Positions 26,222 through 33,999 of a DNA stretch of 64,000 bases are shown piece by piece. A model generated the notes under the pieces. The model searched no databases. It was not told the DNA's origin and was given only the letters and a program-made list of their open reading frames with translations. The DNA comes from Chitinophagaceae bacterium (GTDB lineage: Bacteria > Bacteroidota > Bacteroidia > Chitinophagales > Chitinophagaceae). Made by a program: the position numbers and the translations under genes. Numbering within the stretch: the stretch's first letter is position 1; every line of letters starts with the position of its first letter. The stretch covers positions 62,001 through 126,000 of the forward strand of contig CANFHA010000007.1 in NCBI GenBank assembly GCA_947446645.1, read 5' to 3'.

Positions 26222-26890
26222 TTACTGTATCCAATGCATGTAAAAGGCAACTGGCATAAGTGCAAATATTATTGGAACGAGTATTGAAAAGCCAACACCT
26301 ATTGCCTTTATCATTCCCTTATATTTATTAGTACCAAGACCAAGTGTCTGGAAAGCACTGTAGAATCCATGCAGCAGGTGCCAGCCAAGCGCTATGCAAC
26401 CTAAAACATACACCACCACTACCCAGGTCATCTGAAACTCATCTCTCATCATAGTGTACAGGTCAAGTTCACCGGCACCAAATGTTTGTGAGTAGCGGTT
26501 TGGCCCCCAAAACTTAGAAAGGTGCAGTATAAGGAACAACAGTATGAGCGTACCCAACAGTGCCATAGAGCGGCTGTACCATGGGCTGGTTTTATTACCG
26601 GCGCTTACTGCATACTTTACTGTTCTGCGCGAGCGGTTCTTTGCCCACAGCAGCAAACCCTGTACAATATGCAGGATCAGGAAAGCAAACAGTCCTAACT
26701 CTACAGATCGGATAACAAAGTTAGTTCCCATAAAGTGGGCAGCTTCTTTGAATCTTGTTCCACCATCGTTGTAGAAGATCTGCATATTAATATAGCAGTG
26801 TACAAGTAGGAACGTAATGAGAAATAACCCGGTAAGCGACATTTGCAATTTCTTACCTATAGAAGTGCTGAAAGAATCTTTCCAGTTCAT
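26222..26890 (-). CDS. sdhC: succinate dehydrogenase cytochrome b subunit (b558 type)
   Basis: The 222-residue protein has five membrane helices and scattered conserved histidines in LITFLLVHCYINMQIF, FLILHIVQGLLLW, LFLILHLSKFWGP and LGWHLLHGFYSAFQTLG. These fit the di-haem b558 family that anchors SdhA and SdhB and reduces menaquinone. No separate sdhD is present, as usual for this type. A TATCTTTG promoter box lies 43 nt upstream and probably drives sdhCAB. Confidence 0.93.
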   Translation of the reverse strand: MNWKDSFSTSIGKKLQMSLTGLFLITFLLVHCYINMQIFYNDGGTRFKEAAHFMGTNFVIRSVELGLFAFLILHIVQGLLLWAKNRSRRTVKYAVSAGNKTSPWYSRSMALLGTLILLFLILHLSKFWGPNRYSQTFGAGELDLYTMMRDEFQMTWVVVVYVLGCIALGWHLLHGFYSAFQTLGLGTNKYKGMIKAIGVGFSILVPIIFALMPVAFYMHWIQ

Positions 26891-26933
26891 ATTATCCGCC
26901 TGAATTTAGAATTTTTTTGTGCGTAATGCGCTG

Positions 26934-26941
26934 CAAAGATA
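26934..26941 (-). promoter_or_regulatory. -7 promoter box of sdhCAB
   Basis: The minus strand reads TATCTTTG, an exact TAnnTTTG match, 43 nt before the sdhC ATG. Confidence 0.5.
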
Positions 26942-27141
26942 ACACAGCTACAATTAAAACCTAGACATAAAGTGAGCTTTACTATTTTATCCACATTTTC
27001 GACACATATACCACATGTTCATTGGCATTGTGTAATATTGAAAGCAGAAATGGGTCGTTGTAAAATCGTAAAGCAATAAACCTGAAACGTTAACGTTAAA
27101 GTAAAATGAAGGAACGCGCCTTCAGCGTTTTGGTTTTTATT

Positions 27142-27149
27142 TATATTTG
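27142..27149 (+). promoter_or_regulatory. -7 promoter box of exbB
   Basis: TATATTTG matches TAnnTTTG exactly, 18 nt before the exbB-like start codon. Confidence 0.5.
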
Positions 27150-27167
27150 TTTAACCAAATCTGATCA

Positions 27168-27872
27168 ATGTCTATACTGAACATATTACTGCTACAGGCA
27201 GATACCGGGCTTAAAGCCGCAACAACCGCCACTGCAATACCAACACCACCCGTAGAAAAAATATCATTGCTGCACCTGCTTATGGAAGGTGGAGCACTTA
27301 TGATACCGCTTCTTCTTTGTTCTATAGTAGTTGCATATGTGTTTGCGGAGCGATGGATGGCCATACGCAAAGCATCTGTGGTAGACCCTTCGTTTATGGC
27401 GCGGATAAAAGACCAACTGGAATCAGGCAATAAAGAAAAGGCGTTGGCTACCTGCCGCAGCGTGAACACTCCGGTAGCAAGAGTAATAGAAAAGGGCGTC
27501 AGCCGTATAGGCAAACCTATTGACTACATAGAAAAGTCTATGGAGAATACCGGGAGGCTTGAAGTATATCAATTAGAAAAAAATCTGTCAGTACTCTCTA
27601 CCATTGCTGGTATAGCGCCTATTTTCGGCTTCCTGGGAACCATAGCCGGCATGATCATCCTCTTTTTTAATGTGCAGCACCAGGGTTTTTCTCTGGAAAC
27701 CATAGCAGGTGGTATATATACTAAGATGGTAACATCAGCTACCGGCCTTATTATTGGCTTGCTGGCATACATGGCTTATACGTATCTCAATACACAGGTG
27801 GGCAAAAATGTAAATCGCATGGAAGCTGCATCTGCAGAATTCCTTGATTTTGTGCAGGACTCAAACAACTAA
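27168..27872 (+). CDS. MotA/TolQ/ExbB proton channel family protein
   Basis: The 234-residue protein has one N-terminal membrane helix near 40-60 and two more at about 145-170 and 190-215. The signature STIAGIAPIFGFLGTIAGMI and the following GGIYTKMVTSATGLIIGLLA are typical of ExbB/TolQ. With ExbD it forms a proton-driven motor in the inner membrane that powers TonB-dependent outer-membrane transport or Tol-Pal. The pair lies 6 nt apart and is followed by an MtfA-like gene, so they form one operon. ExbB or TolQ cannot be told apart here. Confidence 0.93.
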   Translation: MSILNILLLQADTGLKAATTATAIPTPPVEKISLLHLLMEGGALMIPLLLCSIVVAYVFAERWMAIRKASVVDPSFMARIKDQLESGNKEKALATCRSVNTPVARVIEKGVSRIGKPIDYIEKSMENTGRLEVYQLEKNLSVLSTIAGIAPIFGFLGTIAGMIILFFNVQHQGFSLETIAGGIYTKMVTSATGLIIGLLAYMAYTYLNTQVGKNVNRMEAASAEFLDFVQDSNN

Positions 27873-27878
27873 AGCACG

Positions 27879-28283
27879 ATGAAGATAACACGCCGCTTAC
27901 CTCACGAACCGCAAGGGCATTCATCTGCATTGAACGATATCCTGTTCATTCTGCTGCTGTTTTTCCTTATTATATCTACACTTGCCAACCCAAACGTGGT
28001 AAAACTAAGCATACCTAAGGCTAAAAGTGATACTAAGGCTAAGCAGACAGTGGTGGTATCGGTAAACGATAAACAGGAATTTTTTGTGGGAACACGTGGT
28101 GTAATGGTGGACTCCTTGAAACCTTACATATCTGCCGCAATAGCGAAATCGCAGGATGTAGAACCAACTGTGGTAATTAATGCTGACAAAAACGCCACTG
28201 CAGATAACATAGTGGCGGTGATGCGGGCAGCCCACGACCTGAACCTGAAAACGGTATTAGCAGTAGAAAACAACAGCCGCTAA
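27879..28283 (+). CDS. ExbD/TolR family biopolymer transport protein
   Basis: The 134-residue protein has one membrane helix (about 20-40) and the pattern SALNDILFILLLFFLI, where the Asp in the helix start is the proton-path residue of ExbD/TolR. The periplasmic part has VVSVNDKQEFFV and VVINADKNATADNIVAVM, as in the family. It is the partner of the upstream channel protein. Its stop codon shares one base with the next start (TAATG), giving translational coupling with the peptidase gene. Confidence 0.93.
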   Translation: MKITRRLPHEPQGHSSALNDILFILLLFFLIISTLANPNVVKLSIPKAKSDTKAKQTVVVSVNDKQEFFVGTRGVMVDSLKPYISAAIAKSQDVEPTVVINADKNATADNIVAVMRAAHDLNLKTVLAVENNSR

Positions 28284-29077
28284 TGCTCTTGAAAGAATAT
28301 CGGATGTTTATAGCCGCGGGTATATTAGTTCTTGCTAATATCATTTGGTACGTCCGGAATCGCAGGCAGCAAAAGAAGAATGCAGCAGCTGCACTCCCCC
28401 CCAATGCCACGCAACTGCTTACTGAAAATGTACGTTTTTACAATAAGCTGAGTGATAAAGACAAGGCTTTATTTGAAGCCCGGGTAAAGGATTTCCTTGC
28501 CCATACCTCCATTCGTGGTGTAGAAGTGGAAGTAGACGACCTGGACCGTACACTTGTTGCCTCTGGCGCCATAATGCTCATTTTCGCTTTTCCTGACTGG
28601 AAGTACAATAACATTTCAGAGGTTTTACTCTACAACGACACCTTTAGCCGCGACTTTAGTACCGAAGACCCTGAACGCAATGTGCTTGGTATGGTTGGTG
28701 ATGGTGCCATGCACAGGGAAATGATCCTGTCAAAAAAGTCGCTGCGTGAATCTTTCAAAGGACCAACCGATGGCGAGAATACAGCAGTCCACGAATTTGC
28801 ACACCTTTTAGACAAAGCCGACGGTGCTACCGACGGGGTACCCGAGTATTTATTGCAAAAAGATCAACTGCAGCCTTGGACTCAACTGGTACATAATACT
28901 ATAAGACAGATGGCACAAAATGGCCGCTCTGATATAGACCTGTATGGCGCTACGAATGAGGCCGAATTTTTTGCCGTAGTAACAGAGTATTTTTTTGAAC
29001 GCCCAGAAAAGCTGAAAGAAAGTCACCCGGAACTTTATCAGATGCTTGAGGAAATGTTCCATCCGCCCAGGAGTTAA
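28283..29077 (+). CDS. MtfA-like zinc metallopeptidase (M90 family)
   Basis: The 264-residue protein begins with one membrane helix and then matches MtfA: EVEVDDLDRTLVASGAIMLI, FPDWKY, and the zinc motif HEFAHLLDKADGATDG with His170 and His174. A downstream FAVVTEYFFERPEKL supplies a further conserved glutamate. In E. coli MtfA binds the repressor Mlc (DgsA) and has aminopeptidase activity; the membrane anchor here differs from the soluble E. coli form. It is translationally coupled to exbD, which suggests a link to envelope energisation, though this is inferred from position only. Confidence 0.88.
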   Translation: MLLKEYRMFIAAGILVLANIIWYVRNRRQQKKNAAAALPPNATQLLTENVRFYNKLSDKDKALFEARVKDFLAHTSIRGVEVEVDDLDRTLVASGAIMLIFAFPDWKYNNISEVLLYNDTFSRDFSTEDPERNVLGMVGDGAMHREMILSKKSLRESFKGPTDGENTAVHEFAHLLDKADGATDGVPEYLLQKDQLQPWTQLVHNTIRQMAQNGRSDIDLYGATNEAEFFAVVTEYFFERPEKLKESHPELYQMLEEMFHPPRS

Positions 29078-29124
29078 TCGCCTATAATCGCTATTTTTAT
29101 TCCTTAGCGAATGAGCAAATTGCC

Positions 29125-30465
29125 ATGAGTATCAAGCCCCAACTAAGCCGTTTTGACCTTACAATGATAGTGGTAAGCCTCGTCATTGGTATGGGTATAT
29201 TTAAAACGCCCGGGGCTGTGGCGCTGAAAGCAGGAAATGAATATTTGTTTTTTGGCACCTGGATCTTTGGTGGTATTGTGAGCCTTTGTGGTGCGCTTAC
29301 CTTTGCCGAGATTGGTGCGCGCTACCCAAATGCCGGAGGATTTTATAAGACTTTGTCCTACTGTTACCACCCTGCCCTAGCCTTTATGGTGGAGTGGGTG
29401 CTGGCGCTGGCCAACATTGCATCGATTGCCGCGGTAGCACTGATCGGATCCGAATATATTAACCCAATCCTTATGCCGGCCAGTCTGCAAAACGATACTG
29501 GAATTAAGATCGTCACCGTCTCCTGCGTGCTGATATTGTATGTGGTCAACTTTATCGGTATTAAAATGAGTGCACGGGTGCAGAATGTGCTTACGATATT
29601 CAAGGTCGCGATGATCATCCTCTTGTGCACGGCAGTGTTTCAGCATGATGTACCACCAACGGCAATCCCGGTTATTTCCCTAAAGGGAAACCCGATCCAG
29701 GCATTTGGTCTGTGCCTGATCCCCGTCTTCTTTACTTATACTGGCTATGCACTTACTATAAATTTCGGTGCAGATATCGTAAATGCCAAGCGCAACATTC
29801 CGAAAGCCATCTTTACCGGTATGGGTATAGTAATTGCCCTGTACCTCGCTATTAACTTTGCGTACTACAAGGTACTTGGCTTTGGCGGCCTGCAGCAGTC
29901 AAATGTGCTTGCCGCAAAGATGGCGGAAGTTGTGTTTGGCGTATGGGGATATAAGATCACTTCCCTGCTCATGTTCCTTTCCGTACTTGCCTATGTCAAT
30001 GTTTATATAATGTCAAACCCACGCGTGTTCTACGCAATGGCCGAGGATGGAGTGCTGCCAAAGATATTTGAGCGGGTAAATCCGAAAACGCAGGTTCAGG
30101 AATTCTGCATGACGGTATACGTGGCGGCAATCCTGCTGCTGTTATTTGCCGGGGGGTCTTTTTCCTCGCTGCTCAATTACACTATGTTTTTTAATACTAT
30201 TGGCCTGATACTTGGAGCCAGTGCCATTTTTATACTGCATAAGAAAACCAAACAGCTCGACACCAAAGATATTTTTACCATCAAATGGTATCCCCTCGTG
30301 CCACTGGTGTTCATCGCTTCGTATCTTTTTGTTACCATCAGCATCTTTGCCGACGACCCAAAAGCCAGCCTGGTGTGCCTGGGCGGCTTTGCAGTAGGGC
30401 TGGTCATTTATTTTGCGGCAACAGCCAGCCGGCGCAAGCAACTAGGCCAGCACAATGACCAGTAG
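29125..30465 (+). CDS. APC-family amino acid permease
   Basis: The 446-residue protein has about twelve membrane helices. The start SRFDLTMIVVSLVIGMGIFK contains the helix-1 glycine break of the APC superfamily, and EIGARYPNAGGFYKTLSYCY in helix 3 is typical of amino acid/polyamine exchangers. The substrate is not predictable. An earlier in-frame-looking ATG at 29111 is in another frame. It overlaps the convergent DUF3667 gene by 24 nt at their 3' ends. Confidence 0.9.
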   Translation: MSIKPQLSRFDLTMIVVSLVIGMGIFKTPGAVALKAGNEYLFFGTWIFGGIVSLCGALTFAEIGARYPNAGGFYKTLSYCYHPALAFMVEWVLALANIASIAAVALIGSEYINPILMPASLQNDTGIKIVTVSCVLILYVVNFIGIKMSARVQNVLTIFKVAMIILLCTAVFQHDVPPTAIPVISLKGNPIQAFGLCLIPVFFTYTGYALTINFGADIVNAKRNIPKAIFTGMGIVIALYLAINFAYYKVLGFGGLQQSNVLAAKMAEVVFGVWGYKITSLLMFLSVLAYVNVYIMSNPRVFYAMAEDGVLPKIFERVNPKTQVQEFCMTVYVAAILLLLFAGGSFSSLLNYTMFFNTIGLILGASAIFILHKKTKQLDTKDIFTIKWYPLVPLVFIASYLFVTISIFADDPKASLVCLGGFAVGLVIYFAATASRRKQLGQHNDQ

Positions 30466-31293
30466 CAGGTATGTGAACATAACAAGCCCCAGCGATATAG
30501 CGTACGTAGCGCTCAAAACAATAGACTTCCATACAGACCTCGCCCAACCTGTTTTATAAACATTGTGTATAGCCGCCACCATGTACACGAACGCCACAAT
30601 GAACAGTATTATGTACAGCCAGTCCTTAACCGCTTCCGGGAAATGAATATGTAATATCGCAAAAAGAGAAAACCAGAAAGAATGGTAATGAAGCGCAAAT
30701 ATGGCATGATCCACGAAGAAAGTATCCTTCCGCCTTACAAACAACAGTTTTAGCAGGAGCGCCATAACCGGTATCATGAAGAAGAATATTTTGGGCATAT
30801 TATGGCTGATATTGCTTTTCACAAACTCATTGATATTGCCATGTTTGTCGTTGATCTCCTTTATTTTATGCTCAAAGTATAGGATATACTTCGCACTGCC
30901 ACTATCATTTGCTGCTATGCCGCTTGCCGGCAACACGGAAATATGGGACACATTACCCGCTGCTTTGCCTTTTACTGTTTCATCTTTGTGATGCAGTAAT
31001 GAGAGCAGAAAGTAAACCGCACTGATAAAGATATACAGCGATACGGGTGCGATATAGCGCATCCGTTGTTTATTCCAGTAAGCGATGGTGAGCTTACCGG
31101 GGCTAAACAAAAGTGCCTTCATTGTCTGCCAAAACTTGGAATCATAATGAAAGTAATGGCCAATAAAGTGCATCACCAAACCCCAAAACGTTTCTTTATG
31201 CAGATGGTTTTCCTGGCCGCACTGTGCACAGTAATTGCCTGTGGCCTGGTGGCTGCAGTTAGGGCAAATGATCGGCTCTTTTGAATGCGACAT
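30442..31293 (-). CDS. DUF3667 membrane protein with N-terminal zinc ribbon
   Basis: The 283-residue protein opens with CPNCSHQATGNYCAQCGQ, a four-cysteine zinc ribbon, followed by the DUF3667 core (HFIGHYFHYDSKFWQTMKAL, SPGKLTIAYWNKQRMRYIAP, SLYIFISAVYFLL) and four to five membrane helices. The family is frequent in Bacteroidota and its role is unknown. The ribbon should face the cytoplasm. The insert at residues 110-165 between the first two helices is charged and specific. Confidence 0.88.
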   Translation of the reverse strand: MSHSKEPIICPNCSHQATGNYCAQCGQENHLHKETFWGLVMHFIGHYFHYDSKFWQTMKALLFSPGKLTIAYWNKQRMRYIAPVSLYIFISAVYFLLSLLHHKDETVKGKAAGNVSHISVLPASGIAANDSGSAKYILYFEHKIKEINDKHGNINEFVKSNISHNMPKIFFFMIPVMALLLKLLFVRRKDTFFVDHAIFALHYHSFWFSLFAILHIHFPEAVKDWLYIILFIVAFVYMVAAIHNVYKTGWARSVWKSIVLSATYAISLGLVMFTYLLLVIVLA

Positions 31294-31326
31294 ACTTGTA
31301 AATATTCAGAAAGATAATAATTGCGT

Positions 31327-32835
31327 TTAACTATTTACACCATAAACCGCCCTATACTTATCTTTTACATAGTCCAGGAAGTAAGCAGGATCAAGTCCTT
31401 TACCAGTAATTTGCGTACAAAGCTCTTCAGATGTGTAGCGGCGGCCATGCACATGCACTTTCTCCCGCAACCAATGCAGCAGGCCGGTCAATTCTCCGTT
31501 GGCAACTTTCGGTAGCAATCCATCAATATCTTTCTGTGCCTGCGCATAGAATTGGGCCGCATAAAAGCTGCCTAAAGTATAAGTGGGGAAATAGCCAAAA
31601 CTGCCATGACTCCAGTGCACATCCTGCAGTACCCCTGTCTTGTCATCCGCAGCACTCACGCCCAGGTATTTATTATACATTTCTTTCCATTTTGCCGGCA
31701 GATCCATAGGGTCAAGCGTACCCAGTATCAATTCCTTCTCTATCTCATATCGTATCATTACATGAAAGTGATAAGTAACCTCATCGGCCTCGGTACGTAT
31801 AAGCGAGGGGTCTACCTTGTTTGCCGCTTTAAAGAAATCCTCCGCGGTTACCTTCGCTAGCTGTTCCGGGAATAACATTTGCAGTTTAGGATAGAAAAAC
31901 TTCCAGAAATCAAGTCCACGGCCTATGCAGTTCTCCCAAAACCGGGATTGCGACTCATGTATACCCAATGAGGCCGGCGAGCCTAGTGGCAAACCATATT
32001 GATCTTCAGGCAAACCCTGCTCATATAGTCCGTGCCCACCTTCGTGTATGCAGCTCCAAAGCATAGACTGGTAGTTATGCTCGTCTACCCTTGTGGTTAC
32101 CCGCACATCGGTAGCAGCAAATGAAGTAGTGAACGGATGTTCCGAATAGTCCTGCCGGCCAGCTTCAAAATCGAAACCCATTCCCTTCAGCACATCAATC
32201 GAAAAATCCCACTGCTTCTGTTTGGGAAAATGCTGGTAGAAGAAGCTGTTATCCACCTGTTTTGCATCCTTTATTTGTTCCAGAATGGGTGGTAGCTGCT
32301 GCCTGATACCACTAAATATGGGGTCAAGCAGTGCAACTGTTGCCCCTTTTTCATACTCATCAAGCAGCGCATCATACGGATGGGCACTGTATCCATACAG
32401 CTCAGCCTGCTTTCTTTTCAGCGCTATCATCTTAGACAGCGACGGTGCAAAAATGCCAAAATCGTTCTTTTTGCGGGCTTCTACCCACGCATTAAAACAT
32501 TCGCTTGTTTGCCGCGAGAGTTCGTCAACGAATGACGATGGAAGCTTTTTGTTCTTCTCATAATCTTCCCTGCTTAAGCGCACATTGTTTTTTTCTGTAT
32601 CGTCGAGATCCGAGGCAGACAGTTCTTCCAGTAGTCTACCTAACTCGTTGCTGGTCAATATTTCATGGGCCTGCGTAGCCAGTGTTGCCAGTTGCCGGGC
32701 GCGGGCTTCTGCGCCTTTTGGGGGCATATACACCTCCAGGTCCCAACCCAAAACGGCAGATGCATAGTTGAGGTCCGCTGCCTTTTGCATCAGCGAAGTA
32801 TAGGTGCTATATAGTTGTTTGCTGTTTTTTTCCAT
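31327..32835 (-). CDS. carboxypeptidase M32
   Basis: The 502-residue protein has the family motif IHEGGHGLYEQ with zinc ligands His264 and His268, plus the DLPAKWKEMYNKYLG, GVLQDVHWSHGSFGYFPTY and RTEADEVTYHFH motifs of M32 enzymes. These are cytoplasmic zinc carboxypeptidases (Taq carboxypeptidase type) that trim C-terminal residues of peptides. Length is normal. A TACATTTG promoter box is 19 nt upstream, so it is probably a single-gene unit. Confidence 0.95.
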   Translation of the reverse strand: MEKNSKQLYSTYTSLMQKAADLNYASAVLGWDLEVYMPPKGAEARARQLATLATQAHEILTSNELGRLLEELSASDLDDTEKNNVRLSREDYEKNKKLPSSFVDELSRQTSECFNAWVEARKKNDFGIFAPSLSKMIALKRKQAELYGYSAHPYDALLDEYEKGATVALLDPIFSGIRQQLPPILEQIKDAKQVDNSFFYQHFPKQKQWDFSIDVLKGMGFDFEAGRQDYSEHPFTTSFAATDVRVTTRVDEHNYQSMLWSCIHEGGHGLYEQGLPEDQYGLPLGSPASLGIHESQSRFWENCIGRGLDFWKFFYPKLQMLFPEQLAKVTAEDFFKAANKVDPSLIRTEADEVTYHFHVMIRYEIEKELILGTLDPMDLPAKWKEMYNKYLGVSAADDKTGVLQDVHWSHGSFGYFPTYTLGSFYAAQFYAQAQKDIDGLLPKVANGELTGLLHWLREKVHVHGRRYTSEELCTQITGKGLDPAYFLDYVKDKYRAVYGVNS

Positions 32836-32854
32836 CGGTAATTTTATAAGGCTT

Positions 32855-32862
32855 CAAATGTA
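32855..32862 (-). promoter_or_regulatory. -7 promoter box of the M32 carboxypeptidase gene
   Basis: The minus strand reads TACATTTG, an exact TAnnTTTG match, 19 nt before the start codon. Confidence 0.45.
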
Positions 32863-32983
32863 AGGAACATTGTAAAGATGAGTAAGATAGGAATTCTTTA
32901 TAGAGCTATACCCGGAGCTCAACAATTAAATGGATGTACAGGCATGAATTTTTATCCCGGCATAGCGACTAAAAGATTGAATT

Positions 32984-33946
32984 ATGTTATACAGATGCTT
33001 ACCGCTTATTATTGCGCTTACAATTGGAATATCAACCTCAGCCCAGGAAATAGATAATACTACATCCTATAAAAACATCAACTCAGATAAGTACATAAGG
33101 CTCAGTATTGATAACGACTATTTTTCCGGGCGCGATCAGCAGTATACCGAAGGCGCAAACATGGAGCTTTGTCTACCTGGGCTTAAATATTTCCCACTCA
33201 CAAAATTGCTGGTGAGTCCTAAATACAGCTATTCCCGGTACGGCATTGGCATAGAGCAGGCGGGCTATACCCCTAGGAAAATAAATAATCCTGAAATACA
33301 GACAACTGACAGGCCATATGCTGCCACCTTGTATTTAAAAACATTCCGGATGGCGGTAGACACAATCAACAAACAAACATTTACTACCGTACTCAGTACC
33401 GGCATTATAGGAACCGATGCGCTTGGTAGCGAAATACAAGAGCAAGTACACAGGGTCTTAAAAAATCAAAAACCCGTGGGCTGGAAATACCAGGTCCATG
33501 ACGATGTAATACTCAACTACCAGGTAAACTATGAAAAGCAACTAATTTCGTTTCGTAAATACTTTTCTTTTACGGCTGATGGAAGCGCACGTGTCGGCAC
33601 TTTCAGCGACAAAGCCGGCGTGGGCGTAACCGCGTTAGTGGGGTACTTTGACAATCCCTTTGGCGCAGTAAGACCCAGCAAAAAATTCCATCGCTATATG
33701 TACGACCGTCCGGCGGTGGATATCATAGGTTATGATGCAACACTTGAAGGTGGTATGTTCAACCACGACAATCCATATACAATACCCGCATCCCAACTAA
33801 ACCGGGTCATATTTGTAAATCGTGTAGGCTGGGTGCTGGCCGTGCGCCGCATAACATTGGAATATTTCCAAACCTATACCAGCCGCCAATTTACTACCGG
33901 CCCAAGGAACAAATGGGGCGGGATTCAGTTTGCAATGAATTTGTAA
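32984..33946 (+). CDS. LpxR-like outer-membrane lipid A deacylase
   Basis: The 320-residue protein has a signal peptide (ending near SAQEID) and the LpxR/DUF2219 motifs RLSIDNDYFSGRDQQYTEG, IEQAGYTPRKI and DRPYAATLYL, where Asn and Asp in the first strand and the RPYA segment are conserved around the Ca2+-dependent active site. The rest alternates as beta-barrel strands and ends in a Phe/Leu-rich terminus. LpxR removes the 3'-acyloxyacyl chain of lipid A in the outer membrane. In Bacteroidota this could remodel lipid A, which is inference. Confidence 0.85.
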   Translation: MLYRCLPLIIALTIGISTSAQEIDNTTSYKNINSDKYIRLSIDNDYFSGRDQQYTEGANMELCLPGLKYFPLTKLLVSPKYSYSRYGIGIEQAGYTPRKINNPEIQTTDRPYAATLYLKTFRMAVDTINKQTFTTVLSTGIIGTDALGSEIQEQVHRVLKNQKPVGWKYQVHDDVILNYQVNYEKQLISFRKYFSFTADGSARVGTFSDKAGVGVTALVGYFDNPFGAVRPSKKFHRYMYDRPAVDIIGYDATLEGGMFNHDNPYTIPASQLNRVIFVNRVGWVLAVRRITLEYFQTYTSRQFTTGPRNKWGGIQFAMNL

Positions 33947-33950
33947 AATG

Positions 33951-33983
33951 AGATTTGACAACTTTTAAAAAGTTGTCAAATCT
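33951..33983. repeat. 16-bp near-perfect palindrome, possible shared terminator
   Basis: AGATTTGACAACTTTT (33951-33966) and AAAAGTTGTCAAATCT (33968-33983) pair around a single central base. It sits between the convergent LpxR-like and ABC-F genes. It could end both transcripts or be a dispersed palindrome. Confidence 0.7.
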
Positions 33984-33999
33984 GCGGTTATGCAAAAAA

